Both the position numbers and the translations under genes were made by a program. From the NCBI GenBank assembly GCA_963995505.1, contig OZ023180.1:8591263-8655262 (forward strand): a stretch of 64,000 bases of DNA, in the 5' to 3' direction. Each line of letters opens with the position of its first letter. Positions within the stretch are counted from its first letter, which is position 1. The notes beneath the pieces are model-generated. The model did not search any database and was not told the origin of the DNA. It saw only the letters and a list, made by a program, of their open reading frames with translations. This document shows, piece by piece, positions 43,508 through 55,297 of the stretch. This stretch comes from Hypericum androsaemum (taxonomy: Eukaryota; Streptophyta; Magnoliopsida; Malpighiales; Hypericaceae).

Positions 43508-43922
43508 TAAACATTCGTTTTTAGAACTAGTTTAAGTAGTATGATAAGTTTGGAGCTCTTTAGAACTTATCTTGTTGACTTTGGAGTTTATCCAGGTCAG
43601 TTTTAACCTTTATATAAGGAGGGCCACGAATTCAATAAAGGCATCACTTTTTGGCATAAGAAAATTCGTGAGATTTGATACTCTGGTTGTCCTTGTGGAC
43701 TGGATTGCTTAGCTAGGGCGTTTGTACTTATCAAATGGAATTTCCATCTCCGTTTGTGGCGTATTCGATTCAAGATCAAGGTTCGCGTTCTCACCATTGC
43801 TACGGGTCAAAGTTAACCAACACTAAGGTTCGGTGGAAGGCGCAAAGTGACGGGTCAAGATCAACCATCATCCTAGAGTAGACGGTCCGAGTTGGTGCGA
43901 GTTCCTGACGGGATTCATATCA
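43508..43922 (+). repeat. B-type 5' LTR of D2, second part (with TSD copy)
   Basis: It begins with the second TAAAC and continues attcgtttttagaac to ggattcatatca. The TATA box tatataagga is at 43611-43620. Confidence 0.92.
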
Positions 43923-43924
43923 TT

Positions 43925-43937
43925 TGGTATCAAGAGC
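43925..43937 (+). other. Primer-binding site of D2 with one extra base
   Basis: tggtatcaagagc has one inserted A relative to TGGTATCAGAGC, which should weaken tRNA pairing. It lies 2 bases from the LTR. Confidence 0.8.
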
Positions 43938-44441
43938 TTAGGTTCTACTTTAGACCTTATATCTTTACATTTATTGTCTTTATTTGTTTGGTATTTCAGA
44001 TTCGTGACTTTAGTGTCCTAAGTCGTGTATTCTGATCAAAAAGAAAAAAAAAGAAAAAAAGAAAAAAAAAGAAAAAAAGAAGTCAGAATTCAAGTAGGAT
44101 TAGTAGAATCGGAATTCAAGTAGGACTAGAAGTATTGGATAGTGCAATTTCGTGAAGCAAGAAGATAGAAGCGAAGGCAAGAACGAAAGCAAGAAGAAGA
44201 AATAAGAGGACTCGGCAACTAAAGTGTGCGAAGGCCAAGCTAATCTCTACTAGCTCCGCAAGAACCAACAAGAGTGTCACGAGAGGAAAAAGGCAAGAGT
44301 GGTGAGCACATTAGAGAGAAAAGAGCCATTAGAGTGTAAACACGAGTGAATCCGAGTGCAACATACTTTGAGGGTAAACACGTAAGGGAGTGATTGGTGA
44401 GGTCCATTATTATTTTAACTAACCAATTTCCTTGCAGCAAC
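43938..44441 (+). other. Untranslated leader of D2
   Basis: It contains an A-rich tract with interspersed G (44038-44085) and ends at ttgcagcaac before gag. I see no convincing gene. Confidence 0.65.
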
Positions 44442-45668
44442 ATGTCTCAAGAAAACAAAGGAGAATGAGTAGGAGCTTGGGGCAACGTTGACCCTAAGGT
44501 ATTTGTGGAGGCCTTAACAGGGAAGCTCCAACAAATGATGAGAGCGGAGGTTGAGCAAATACACCAATGCCTAGATATCATAGAGAATTCATGTGCTAGC
44601 CAACAACCATGAGGCATACCTCATGCCCAAAGAAGACTAGCACCTATGGGAGGAATGAGTGGAGATGAGTCTGACTTTGATGAGGACGTAGGCTCCACAA
44701 GGAATGTTAGGAGGTTGAGGAATGAACGCCAACCTAGGGAGGCCAGGCGGATAGGGAATGATAATTTGGGAAGCATCAAGTTAAAAATACCTTCCTTTGC
44801 AGGTCGTTCTGATTCGAAGGCTTATCTTGAATGGGAGAAGAAGATTGAATTTGTGTTTGATTGTCACAATTGTTCCGAGGCAAAGAAGGTAAAGCTGGCT
44901 GTGACTGAATTTACTGACTATGCTATAACTTGGTGGGATCAATTTGTCACAAACAGGAGACGTAACAGAGAATATGCCATAGAGACATGGGAGGAGATGG
45001 AAGTTGTGATGAAGAAACGCTTCGTTCCTAGTCATTACTACCGTGATCTTTTTAAAAAGTTACAAGGGCTGCGACAAGGAAGTATGAGTGTGGAAGATTA
45101 CTATAAGTAGATGGAGATGGCCATAATATTAGCCAACGTAGAGGAGGATCGTGAAGCCACTATGGCTAGGTTCTTGAATGGACTAAATCCTGAAATTCAA
45201 GACATAGTGGATCTACAACACTACGTCGAATTGGAAGATATGGTTCATATGGCCAACAAGATAGAGAAACAAATGAAGAGAGGGGGAGGAACACGAGCTA
45301 CATCAAGTGCTACTTGGAAGCCGAATTATCCGAAGAAGTGTGATAAGCCACAGGCGGCCAAAGTAGAACACAAGGCCGAAAGTTCTAATACCAGCTCTCA
45401 AAAGAAAGTGGAAGCCCCTCCTACAAGAAATCGAGACATTAAGTGCTTTAAATGTCAAGGAAGGGGGCACATAGCAAGTCAATGTCCTAACAAGCAGGTT
45501 ATGGTGCTTAGAGAGAGCGGGGAGGTCGAGACAGAGGGAGACGATTCGGACCATGGAAGCATGCCCTCATTGGAAGACCTGTCCGAGGAGGAATTCCAAG
45601 CTACTGAAGCACTCACTTTGGTGACTAGAAGGGCTTTGAACTTGCAAGCAAAAGAAGGAGAAGATGAT
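44442..45668 (+). pseudogene. Gag of D2 with several stops
   Basis: ATG at 44442 is followed by TGA after seven further codons (MSQENKGE*), another TGA near 44610 and TAG near 45108 (YYK*MEM, CAG to TAG). The gag core ([31 protein letters not shown]) and an intact zinc knuckle ([14 protein letters not shown], about 45440) remain readable. A2 inserted after KEGED, within the linker before protease. Confidence 0.88.
45664..45668. repeat. Target-site duplication ATGAT of A2, left copy
   Basis: The partner is at 52514-52518. Removing A2 and one copy restores agatgatgcacaacg, as in D1. Confidence 0.93.
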
Positions 45669-46473
45669 TGATATGAATCTCCGCGGAAAAGATTCACAAC
45701 TCGGACCGTTTGTTACTTTAGAATGGAACAGATCACAACTCACAAGAACTTACACGAACTAAGGCACGAATTTGTACCTCAACCCGCTGCAAGGGCTTCT
45801 GAACCTTGACCTAAGGTCGTATCACGCCACAAACGGGGATGGAATATCCGCTTGATAAGTGAAGGATAAATTCTGGCCAAGACGACTCACCAGCCTAAGC
45901 AAGAACAAACGAGTATCAAACTCTCAACTAGCCAATGCTAAGTATTTCCGAATTGTATGTGTACGTTTTATTGCTAGGAGTCCTCTTTATATAGGCTCCC
46001 AAATTACCAAAATATTCCTAAACAAGCTAACTCCTTAAAAAGGAGTTCAAAGGCTGGCCAAAACTCTCTTTCCTATTCTAAGGAGATTCTGGCCGAATTA
46101 TTCAACTAAAATAGGAAATAATCTAAACAAATAATATCTAATAGAATAACAATTAATTGCACGTCCTAACAAGAAGATGCATGGCCTAAATAGGTTGATT
46201 CTTGCTGATTCTCCATGTGCGCATGCATCCAGAAGTTGGTGTGCATATTAAGCTTCCAAAATAGCCTCTATCACGTGCATGGGCTTTGCATGTGCCTCAT
46301 GCACGTCCTTGCACTTGTACGCACCAACTTGAGCCCAAACTTCTTGCATTAGTCCATTGAAATCAGATTGCAACTTCCTAGCTCGTGCTCTTGTCATTGG
46401 CCCAATTGGAACTTGAACTTGCTGCGAGTCTACAAGCTTGATAGTAGGTGCGTCCTTAGGCTTGCTCACATCA
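45669..46473 (-). repeat. 3' LTR of A2
   Basis: The LTR is 805 bp on the plus strand, tgatatgaatctcc to gctcacatca. It contains the end of the polyprotein (46248-46473). Confidence 0.94.
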
Positions 46474-49400
46474 GTCCCCTCCTCTTGAAAAGGATTTGTC
46501 CTCAAATCATCACCTACATCAAACGGACTCAAGTCAGCCACGTTAAACGAAGCACTTACATTATACTCACCCGGAAGGTCTAGCTTGTAGGCATTATCAT
46601 TGATGCGTTCGATCACTTGGAATGGACCATCTCCCCGTGGTAGCAACTTTGAACGTCTTTGTACAGGAAAACGCTCCTTCCTCATATGTAGCCAAACCCA
46701 ATCTCCCGGCTCAAAGACAACCTTGTGCCTTCCTTTGTTTGCTTGCCTTGCATAGTGCTCCGTGCGCTTCTCGATGTTCATTCTTGCTTTCTCATGTAAC
46801 TGCTTGACAAATTCAGCTTTCTTCTTGCCATCTAAGTTAACTTGCTCACTCGAAGGTAGAGGTGATAAATCCAATGGAGTCAAAGGATTAAATCCATAAA
46901 CAAGCTCAAATGGTGAGAATTGAGTAGCAGAATGGACAGAACGATTATAAGCAAACTCAACATGAGGCAAACATTCTTCCCAAGTCTTAATGTTATGCTT
47001 AATGAGTGCTCTCAAAAGTGTAGACAAAGTCCTATTCACTACTTCAGTTTGACCATCAGTTTGAGGATGACAAGTAGTAGAAAACAACAACTTAGTACCT
47101 AACTTGCACCACAAGGTCTTCCAAAAGTAACTTAGGAACTTAGCATCTCTATCAGAGATAATTGTCCTAGGCATGCCATGCAACCTAACAACCTCTCTAA
47201 AGAACAAATCAGCAATGTTTGAAGCATCATCAGTCTTATGACATGGAATGAAATGTGCCATCTTAGAAAACCTATCCACTACCACAAAAATTGAATCTCT
47301 TCCACGCTTAGTCCTAGGTAGGCCTAACACAAAATCCATAGAGATATCAATCCAGGGCTCACTAGGTATAGGTAGTGGGGTGTACAAACCATGGGGTTTT
47401 ACCTTTGACTTGGCTTGCTTGCAAGTGATGCAACGACCACAAACTCTCTCAACGTCTCTCTTCATGTGTGGCCAAAAGAAATGATCTTGTAGCATTGCCA
47501 AGGTCTTTGCAATTCCAAAATGCCCCATTAAGCCACCTCCATGTGCCTCCTGAATTAGTAATTCTCGCATCGAACAATTAGGCACACAAAGTTTGTTTTC
47601 ACGAAATAGGTAACCTTCATTACGAAAGAACTTACCAAATGCACTTCTTTCAGTTGATCTAAACAACTCGCCAAAATCAACATCATCAACATACATCTCC
47701 TTAATGTGTTCAAAGCCAAGTAGTTTAGCATCAAGAGTTGAGATCAAGGCGTACCTTCGTGATAGTGCATCAGCCACTACATTTTCCTTACCTTGCTTGT
47801 AGCGAATGACATAAGGAAATGTCTCAATGAATTCCACCCATCGTGCATGCCTCTTGTTCAGCTTGTGTTGCCCCTTTAAGTGCTTGAGTGACTCATGATC
47901 AGTGTGAATCACGAACTCCTTGGGCCACAAATAATGCTGCCATGTCTCCAATGCTCGAACTAGTGCGTACAACTCCTTGTCATAGGTCGGGTAATTCAAG
48001 GTTGCACCACTTAGTTTCTCACTAAAGTATGCAATAGGTCTTCCTTCTTGCATAAGGACAGCTCCAATTCCTACACCAGAAGCATCACACTCTATTTCAA
48101 AAGTCTTAGAGAAATTAGGTAAAGCTAACAAGGGTGCATTAGTCAACTTCCCTTTCAGTAGTTGGAAAGCCTTCTCTTGAGCTTCTCCCCAAGTAAAGCC
48201 CACGTTCTTCTTGATGACTTCAGTTATGGGTGCGGCTATGCTACTAAAGTCCTTCACAAATCTCCTATAAAAACTAGCTAGTCCATGAAAGCTCCTAACA
48301 TTAGCAACACTTGTAGGGCTTGGCCATTCACGGATAGCTCGGATCTTTTCTTCATCAACCTGTATTCCGTTAGCTCCAACAACAAAACCCAAGAATACAA
48401 GCTTATCCGTACAAAAGGTGCACTTCTTCAAGTTAGCAAACAATTGTTCTTCTCTAAGTGCATCTAAGACAGATTTCAAATGTTCTAGATGATCCCCCAC
48501 GTTCTTGCTATAGATGAGTATATCATCAAAGTAAACAACTACAAATTTACCAATGAATGGACGTAGAACATGATTCATGAGTCGCATAAACGTGCTAGGT
48601 GCGTTGGACAAACCAAATGGCATGACCATCCACTCATACAACCCATACTTAGTTTTAAAAGCAGTCTTCCACTCATCTCCTTCTTTCATCCTAATTTGAT
48701 GATAACCACTCTTCAAATCAATCTTAGAAAACATGCAAGAACCATGCAACTCATCTAACATGTCATCTAAACGAGGGATAGGGTGACGATATTTTACCGT
48801 TATGTTGTTGACTGCTCGGCAATCAACACACATTCTCCATGTTTTATCCTTCTTGGGCACAAGTAGGACTGGAACAGCACATGGACTCATGCTCTCTCTT
48901 ACGTACCCTTTCTCCAACAGCTCGTTGACTTGCTTCTCAAGCTCCTTTGTCTCTTCAGGATTGCTTCTATATGCGGGACGGTTAGGTATGGTAGCTCCCG
49001 GGACAAAGTCTATTTGATGTTCAATCCCACGAATAGGTGGCAAACCAGGTGGTAGCTCGTCGGGAAAGACATCCTTGTAATCCTGCAAAAGAGACACAAC
49101 CGTACTAGGTACATGTGGTTCAAGCTCGTTAGTGTTTAAAAGTGCCTCCCTATACCGAAGTAAGATCATAGGCTTCTTTGTAAAGCACGCTTGCTTAATA
49201 TCACTTGTTCCCACATAGTAACTCTTTTTCCAACTCTCGTTTTTTCTCTCTTTGGCCGTTTTAATTTCTGTTTTTCCGGCTTCTTTTGTTTTCTCAATCT
49301 TTTCCTCTCCATTGGCCGTTTTTCTTATCTTTTTTTCGGCTTCTTCTCTCCTCTCATTCTTTTTCTTCTTGTCACGCTCTCTTTGCTCATCACTTTCTTT

Positions 49401-51035
49401 TTGCAACTGACGTTGATCTTCACAAACTTGTGATGGTGACAAGGGTGCCAAGGTGATTACTCTCTTCTTAAGTATAAATGAATACTTGTTGGTGTAGCCA
49501 TCATGATGCACTTTCCTATCAAACTGCCACGGCCTTCCTAACAATAGGTGACCAGCTTGCATTGGTACAACATCACACAACACTTCATCCTCATAGTTGC
49601 CAATGCGGAATGCTACCAATACTTGCTTCATCACTCGTACTTCTCCACTATCATTCAGCCATTGTAGTTTGTAAGGCTTAGGGTGTTTTCCCGTGAGTAA
49701 CCCTAACTTCTCCACCATAGTAGTGCTTGCAACATTAGCACAACTTCCTCCATCTATGATGACACTACACACCTTGTCTTTGACATAGCACCTTGTGTGA
49801 AAAATATTTTCTCTTTGAGCCACATCATTTTCTTCTTTTACTTGCACATTCAATGCTCTTCTAGACACAAGAGTAAGCCTCTCAGCAGCTTGGTACTCTT
49901 CCTCGGATACGTCCTCCAAAGAAGGCATGCTTTCATGCTCCGAATCCTCTTCTTCAGTTTCAATCTCTCCACTCTCCTTGATCACCATTGCTTGCTTGTT
50001 AGGGCATTGACTTGAGATGTGCCCTCTTCCTTGACACTTAAAGCACTTGATGTCACGGTTCCTAGCTGGAGTGACTTCCACTTTCCTTTGAGAATTAGCT
50101 TGAGAACTCTCGGATTTATGCTCTACTTTGGCTGCTTGTGGCTTGTCAAACTTCTTTTGGTAGTTTGGCTTCCAAGTAGAATTCGATGTAGCTTTTGTTC
50201 TCCCCTCTCCTTTCTTGAGTTGCTTCTCAATTTTCGTTGCCATATGCACCATGTCCTCCAACTCCACATAGTGTTGCAACTCAACTTTGTCTTGAATTTC
50301 AGGATTGAGTCCATTCAAGAACCTTGCCATTGTAACTTCTCTATCTTCATCTATATCAGCTCTTATCATGGCCATCTCCATCTGTTTGAAATACTCCTCC
50401 ACACTCAAACTTCCTTGCCTCATTCCTTGTAACTTCTTATACAGCTCTCTATAGTAATGACTTGGAACAAATCTCTTCCTCATCACCACTTTCATGTCTT
50501 CCCAAGTAGCTATAGGGCGTTCTCTATTTCTCCTCCTGCTAGTCACAAGTTGATCCCACCAAGTTATAGCATAATCAGTGAATTCGGTGATGGCAAGTTT
50601 TACCTTCTTTTCTTCGGAGCTATTGTGGCAATCAAACACGAACTCAATCTTCTTCTCCCACTCTAAGTACGCCTCCGGGTCAGAACGACCAGCAAAGGAA
50701 GGTATCTTCAGTTTGATACTCCCTATGTTGTCGTCTCTCTTTGGCCTTGCCTCCCTAGGTGGACGGTTTGTTCTTGCTCTCCTAAGACTCCTTGTAGAGC
50801 CTACGCCTTCTTCCGACTCAGAATCAGCTCCGCTCGATTCTCCAATAGGTACTCCTCTCCTACGCCTTTGGAGTTCGCCTCGCGTTTGGGGGTTGTCACG
50901 AGAATTCTCCACGGCATCCACGCGTAGTTGCAAAGGCTCCATCTGAGCTTGCACCATCCGCTCGAGCTTCCCGGCCAAGGCATCCACTAATAACTTAAGG
51001 TCTATGCTTCCCATAGTTTGACCTTCATGCGACAT
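46248..51035 (-). CDS. Gag-pro-pol polyprotein of A2, 1595 aa
   Basis: Same length and domain order as A1, with all catalytic motifs present: CFKCQGRGH knuckle, DGGS, YFDD, RNase H DASG, HHCC, D,D35E, GPF. Only a handful of substitutions separate it from A1, for example LERMVQ for LEQMVQ, GSIDLK for GNIDLK, and LAMLQD for LAILQD. The last 74 residues are LTR-encoded. It looks coding-competent. Confidence 0.95.
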   Translation of the reverse strand: MSHEGQTMGSIDLKLLVDALAGKLERMVQAQMEPLQLRVDAVENSRDNPQTRGELQRRRRGVPIGESSGADSESEEGVGSTRSLRRARTNRPPREARPKRDDNIGSIKLKIPSFAGRSDPEAYLEWEKKIEFVFDCHNSSEEKKVKLAITEFTDYAITWWDQLVTSRRRNRERPIATWEDMKVVMRKRFVPSHYYRELYKKLQGMRQGSLSVEEYFKQMEMAMIRADIDEDREVTMARFLNGLNPEIQDKVELQHYVELEDMVHMATKIEKQLKKGEGRTKATSNSTWKPNYQKKFDKPQAAKVEHKSESSQANSQRKVEVTPARNRDIKCFKCQGRGHISSQCPNKQAMVIKESGEIETEEEDSEHESMPSLEDVSEEEYQAAERLTLVSRRALNVQVKEENDVAQRENIFHTRCYVKDKVCSVIIDGGSCANVASTTMVEKLGLLTGKHPKPYKLQWLNDSGEVRVMKQVLVAFRIGNYEDEVLCDVVPMQAGHLLLGRPWQFDRKVHHDGYTNKYSFILKKRVITLAPLSPSQVCEDQRQLQKESDEQRERDKKKKNERREEAEKKIRKTANGEEKIEKTKEAGKTEIKTAKERKNESWKKSYYVGTSDIKQACFTKKPMILLRYREALLNTNELEPHVPSTVVSLLQDYKDVFPDELPPGLPPIRGIEHQIDFVPGATIPNRPAYRSNPEETKELEKQVNELLEKGYVRESMSPCAVPVLLVPKKDKTWRMCVDCRAVNNITVKYRHPIPRLDDMLDELHGSCMFSKIDLKSGYHQIRMKEGDEWKTAFKTKYGLYEWMVMPFGLSNAPSTFMRLMNHVLRPFIGKFVVVYFDDILIYSKNVGDHLEHLKSVLDALREEQLFANLKKCTFCTDKLVFLGFVVGANGIQVDEEKIRAIREWPSPTSVANVRSFHGLASFYRRFVKDFSSIAAPITEVIKKNVGFTWGEAQEKAFQLLKGKLTNAPLLALPNFSKTFEIECDASGVGIGAVLMQEGRPIAYFSEKLSGATLNYPTYDKELYALVRALETWQHYLWPKEFVIHTDHESLKHLKGQHKLNKRHARWVEFIETFPYVIRYKQGKENVVADALSRRYALISTLDAKLLGFEHIKEMYVDDVDFGELFRSTERSAFGKFFRNEGYLFRENKLCVPNCSMRELLIQEAHGGGLMGHFGIAKTLAMLQDHFFWPHMKRDVERVCGRCITCKQAKSKVKPHGLYTPLPIPSEPWIDISMDFVLGLPRTKRGRDSIFVVVDRFSKMAHFIPCHKTDDASNIADLFFREVVRLHGMPRTIISDRDAKFLSYFWKTLWCKLGTKLLFSTTCHPQTDGQTEVVNRTLSTLLRALIKHNIKTWEECLPHVEFAYNRSVHSATQFSPFELVYGFNPLTPLDLSPLPSSEQVNLDGKKKAEFVKQLHEKARMNIEKRTEHYARQANKGRHKVVFEPGDWVWLHMRKERFPVQRRSKLLPRGDGPFQVIERINDNAYKLDLPGEYNVSASFNVADLSPFDVGDDLRTNPFQEEGTDVSKPKDAPTIKLVDSQQVQVPIGPMTRARARKLQSDFNGLMQEVWAQVGAYKCKDVHEAHAKPMHVIEAILEA
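46474..46486 (-). other. Polypurine tract of A2
   Basis: gtcccctcctctt on the plus strand is the complement of aagaggaggggac, next to the 3' LTR. Confidence 0.88.
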
Positions 51036-51694
51036 GTTTGCTACAAGAAAAATTGGTTAGTAAAAAAAAATTATGGCCTCACAAGCTCACTCCCTTACGT
51101 GTATACTCTCAATGTAGGGTGCACTCAAGTTCACTCGTGTTTGCACTCAAATATTTGGCTTTTCTCTCTAAGGTACTCGCACACTCTTGCCTTTTTCCTC
51201 TCGTGATACTTGTATGTTCTTACTAAGGCTAGAACGGCCTTGCTTGAGCTCCACGCTTTAACAAACAGAATGTTAAAGTTCCTCTTTGGTCTTTCTTTTA
51301 GTCTTGCTCGTCCCCTTTCTTGATCAGCTGTTGCGCCTCCTTAGTTTGCTAGCTTCCCTCGGATTTGCTTCCTCTTTAGCTTGAGACTTCCAATTTAGCT
51401 TGCTTCCTCTTTAGCTTGAGACTTCCAATTTAGCTTGCTTCCTCTTTAGCTTGCGGCTTCCTTTTTTTCTTTTTCTTTTCTTTCCTTTTTTTTTTCTTTT
51501 CTTTTCTTTTCTTTTCTTTTTTTTTTCTTTCTTTTCTTTTCTTTCTTTTCTTGCTTCACTCGTTTGTTTTCCTCTCTTTTCTCTCAAACAGCGAGGAGAG
51601 AAAACGAACCAACAAGAACAAAAAAATAACAAGCAACAAAACGAACCAACAAGAACAAAAATAACAAGGATAATGAACTAAAGTAACAAGCTAA
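51036..51694 (-). other. Untranslated leader of A2
   Basis: A pyrimidine-rich tract (plus strand) lies at 51465-51555. A 35-bp repeat containing cctctttagc starts at 51371, 51406 and 51441. The repeat unit length and sequence differ from A1's. Confidence 0.75.
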
Positions 51695-51706
51695 GCTCTG
51701 ATACCA
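51695..51706 (-). other. Primer-binding site of A2
   Basis: gctctgatacca on the plus strand lies 2 bases from the 5' LTR at 51709. Confidence 0.93.
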
Positions 51707-51708
51707 AC

Positions 51709-52513
51709 TGATATGAATCTCCGCGGAAAAGATTCACAACTCGGACCGTTTGTTACTTTAGAATGGAACAGATCACAACTCACAAGAACTTACACGAACT
51801 AAGGCACGAATTTGTACCTCAACCCGCTGCAAGGGCTTCTGAACCTTGACCTAAGGTCGTATCACGCCACAAACGGGGATGGAATATCCGCTTGATAAGT
51901 GAAGGATAAATTCTGGCCAAGACGACTCACCAGCCTAAGCAAGAACAAACGAGTATCAAACTCTCAACTAGCCAATGCTAAGTATTTCCGAATTGTATGT
52001 GTACGTTTTATTGCTAGGAGTCCTCTTTATATAGGCTCCCAAAGTACCAAAATATTCCTAAACAAGCTAACTCCTTAAAAAGGAGTTCAAAGGCTGGCCA
52101 AAACTCTCTTTCCTATTCTAAGGAGATTCTGGCCGAATTATTCAACTAAAATAGGAAATAATCTAAACAAATAATATCTAATAGAATAACAATTAATTGC
52201 ACGTCCTAACAAGAAGATGCATGGCCTAAATAGGTTGATTCTTGCTGATTCTCCATGTGCGCATGCATCCAGAAGTTGGTGTGCATATTAAGCTTCCAAA
52301 ATAGCCTCTATCACGTGCATGGGCTTTGCATGTGCCTCATGCACGTCCTTGCACTTGTACGCACCAACTTGAGCCCAAACTTCTTGCATTAGTCCATTGA
52401 AATCAGATTGCAACTTCCTAGCTCGTGCTCTTGTCATTGGCCCAATTGGAACTTGAACTTGCTGCGAGTCTACAAGCTTGATAGTAGGTGCGTCCTTAGG
52501 CTTGCTCACATCA
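51709..52513 (-). repeat. 5' LTR of A2
   Basis: The LTR is 805 bp, with a TATA box on the minus strand at 52024-52034. Its inner coding tail (52288-52513) is open, and by chance stays open into antisense D2 protease. Confidence 0.94.
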
Positions 52514-53294
52514 ATGATGCACAACGAGAGAATATTTTCCACATAAGGTGTTATATCAAGGGCAAGGTGTGTAGCGTCATTATTGATGGAGGAAGCTGTG
52601 CTAATGTTGCGAGTACCACTATGGTAGAAAAGTTGGGGTTGATCACAAAGAAACACCCTAAACCTTATAAGCTACAGTGGTTGAATGATAGTGGAGAAGT
52701 ACGCGTGGAAGGGCAAGTGCTAGTGACATTTCGAATTGGCAAATATGAAGATGAAGTGCTATGTGATGTGGTGCCAATACAAGCTGGTCACCTACTACTC
52801 GGAAGGCCATGGCAATTTGATAGGAAGGTTAAGCATGATGGCTACACCAACAAGTACTCGTTCACACTCAATCGATGAGTAATCACATTAGCACCCTTAA
52901 GACCGTCACAAGTTTGTGAAGATCAATTGAAGTTACAAAAAGAGAATGATGAAAAAAGAAGAGTGACCAAAAGAAAAGAATTGAGCGGAGAGAAGAAGCC
53001 GAAAAAAAGAAAGGAAAAACGGCCAATGAAGAGAAAGAGCTTGAGAGAGCAAAAGAAGTCGGAAAAACAGAAATTAAAACGGCCAATGAGAAAGGAGTTT
53101 TTATGTGGGAGCAAGTGATATCAAGCAAGCATGTTTTGACAAAAAGCCAATGATCGTACTTATGTACAAGGAGGCATTTTTAAACACTAACGAACTTGAA
53201 CCACACTTGCCTAGTATGGTATTTCCCTTTTGCAGGACTACGAGGATGTATTCCCCAACAAGCTACCATCAGGGTTACCACCTATCCGAGGGAT
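52514..53294 (+). pseudogene. Protease and linker of D2
   Basis: It reads [42 protein letters not shown], then a TGA in place of Arg (NR*, 52876-52878). After that come the Lys/Glu linker and PSMV...LPPIRGI in shifted frames. E2's LTR interrupts at 53295. Confidence 0.88.
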
Positions 53295-53809
53295 TGTGAC
53301 GCAGCTTGAACGCGTGTCAATTAAGGTCGCTCTACAAACTCGCTCGATTTCGTGAGTAAGGATAGATAAGAACTCGTGAATCACGACAACTACCGTCGAT
53401 CAAACACGAGGGGTTCCGCAAGTGGAACGGCCAGCTGGGGCGTTCGTAACCAAATCAGGGACGCACCCTTGCGAAGTTATTTCGCTTGATTCTCTCCTCT
53501 CTCTGGGATTAATCTTTCCTGTTTTTCCGTCCTTTATTTCTGGAATGGAAGGTACAATATAAGGAAGGTGTGAAACGGCCACAATTATTCCAGCCGTCCA
53601 GCTTTAACCTTCGCTCCTAATGGCAAGATTAAAGGCAAGTTAATTCGTTGCCTTATAAGCTTCCAACGTCCGAAAACTAACCCTCCCACATAATGACAAT
53701 TTATTACACGGAAATAAAGACAAGGAAATAGACCAAATAGCGGAAATGATCACATGCAAACGGTCGGACCAGGCATGAAAGTTGGCAATAGTACGACGTT
53801 CCTACGTCA
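53295..53809 (-). repeat. 3' LTR of E2
   Basis: The LTR is 515 bp, tgtgacgcagc to cctacgtca, so it is TG...CA on both strands. A TATA-like rc of acaatataaggaag lies near 53552. It is shorter than the A and B LTRs and unrelated in sequence. Confidence 0.85.
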
Positions 53810-55297
53810 TCCGCCCCTCCTTGGAATGCTTCTCGTCTCGAGAAGCTAACTTGGACGGCATAGGAAAAGCATCGAAATAAGGGGTTAAGTCAGCCACATT
53901 GAAGGTGTTGGAGATGCCATATTCGTCGGGTAGATCGATCTTGTATGCATTGTCATTGATTCTCCTTAGCACCTTGAAAGGACCGAACTTCCTAGCCTGC
54001 AATTTGCCTCCCATGTGAGCTGGCATCCTCTCCTTTCTGAAATGCACCATCACGAGCTCGCCTGGTTGGAAGATTTGCATCCTTCGATGTTCATCAACTC
54101 GCTTCTTTTCCTTCTCATAAGTTGAATTCAGCCTGCGTCTCACGGCTTCAAGGACTCCTTGTGCATGCTCGGCGAATTCCAATGCGGAAGAATTAGCTTT
54201 CTTCGGCCTTGGTAATTCAGCTACATCAACAAGCAAATTAGGCACTTTTGTATACACCAAGGAAAAAGGCGAGTGACCCGTGGACCTGTGCACCGCGCCA
54301 TTGTAGGCGAATTCAGCAATAGGCAAGGCAAGATCCCATTGCCTCTTTTTGTCATGACAAAGACTCCGAAGTAGACTTCCAAGAGTTCTATTGGTTGCCT
54401 CAGTTTGCCCGTCAGTTTGAGGGTGTGCGGTTGAACTATATTGAAGAGTTGCATCAAATATAATCCACAAGGTTTTCCAAAATGTGGCAAGGAACTTCAC
54501 ATCTCTATCCGAAGTTATACTCTTGGGGACACCATGCAACTTCACTACTTCCTTGAAGAACAAGCGAGCAATGGCACGAGCATCCGACGTCTTCTTGCAA
54601 GGTATGAAGTGTGCCATCTTGCTCAGCCTATCAACAACAACAAAGATGGAGTCCGCACCCCGTGGAGTTCGTGGTAATCCTAAAATGAAGTCCATGCTCA
54701 AATCTTCCCAAATTGCTTGCGGAATGGGCAAAGGCAAATACAATCCCGTGTTGTGCACTCCGCCCTTAGTTTCTTGACATACCCGACAATGCTTCACTAA
54801 TCTGGCCACTTCTTTTGTCATGTTAGGCCAATAAAATCGTTCAACTACAGCAGCGAGAGTTTTATCACGGCCTAAATGTCCCGCAAGTCCACCACCATGC
54901 AATTCCCATAGCAAATGCTCACGAAGTGAAGTTCGTGGAATACATAATTGATTACCTCGCATAAGGAAACCATCATGCACGTAGAATTCCCCTTCTCCCT
55001 TTCCATTCTTGCACCTGCTCCAAATGCTCCCGAAGTCCGCATCCTCGTCATATAACTCTCGGAGCTCATCAAATGAAGTGACTCTTCCACGCCATTCAGT
55101 TAGCAACGCTACTCTCCTACTCAGTGCGTCGGCCACCACATTGTGTGCACCACTTTTGTGCATGATTTTGAATGGAAATTTCTGAAGGTAAGTGGTCCAC
55201 CTCGCGTGCATCTGACTTGTGAACTTGGACTGGTCATGTAAATACTTTAAGGCACGATGATCCGAGTAAAGCACGAACTCTTTTCCAATAAGGTAAT
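53802..55297 (-). CDS. E2 pol C-terminal part: RNase H end and integrase, truncated by A3
   Basis: The open frame starts inside RNase H at the A3 junction ([10 protein letters not shown] is the first clear motif). It continues through VADALSRR and the integrase HHCC region (WELHGGGLAGHLGRDKT, CRVCQ). The core follows ([33 protein letters not shown]) and then the C-terminal GPF motif (KFGPFKVL). It ends SKEGRMT with the stop codon inside the first bases of the LTR (TGACGTAG). It has no TRARA tail. The integrase looks intact, but the element is split. Confidence 0.9.
53810..53825 (-). other. Polypurine tract of E2
   Basis: tccgcccctccttgga on the plus strand is the complement of a purine-rich tract next to the 3' LTR; it is also coding. 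Confidence 0.75.

Larger units (their letters stand above)
45669..52513 (-). mobile_element. Complete family A element A2
   Basis: The element is 6845 bp in minus orientation with 805-bp LTRs (one difference seen, aaattacc versus aaagtacc), primer site, leader, intact 1595-codon frame, polypurine tract, and TSD ATGAT. Its LTR belongs to a sublineage different from A1/A4 (for example ccgctgcaagggcttctg in U5). Confidence 0.93.
36367..53294 (+). mobile_element. Family D Ty3/gypsy element D2, hosting A1 and A2, interrupted by E2
   Basis: The pieces are LTR 36367-36704 + 43513-43922, primer site, leader, gag to 45668, and protease-linker 52519-53294. Removing A1 and A2 with one TSD copy each restores a continuous B-type LTR and a continuous gag-protease. 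At 53295 the minus-strand element E2 interrupts D2 at the RT start (PPIRGI). The rest would lie beyond the window. Confidence 0.9.
53295..55297 (-). mobile_element. Family E element E2, visible 3' part
   Basis: In minus orientation the visible parts are the 3' LTR (53295-53809), polypurine tract, integrase and the end of RNase H. At 55297 it is interrupted by A3. The 5' part should continue beyond A3's other end, outside the window. The left flank GGGAT (53290-53294) is the expected TSD copy. Confidence 0.88.

Noticed and set aside
48285..50946. Many plus-strand open frames of 60-137 codons across A2 and A3, for example 50019-50432
   Set aside because: They are antisense shadows of the 1595-codon polyprotein, recurring at the same offset in each copy.
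52288..52656. 122-residue minus-strand open frame as a new protein
   Set aside because: It fuses the A2 LTR tail with antisense D2 protease across the insertion point and TSD.
53400..53582. Small minus-strand open frame in 53400-53582
   Set aside because: It lies within the E2 LTR and has no recognisable features.
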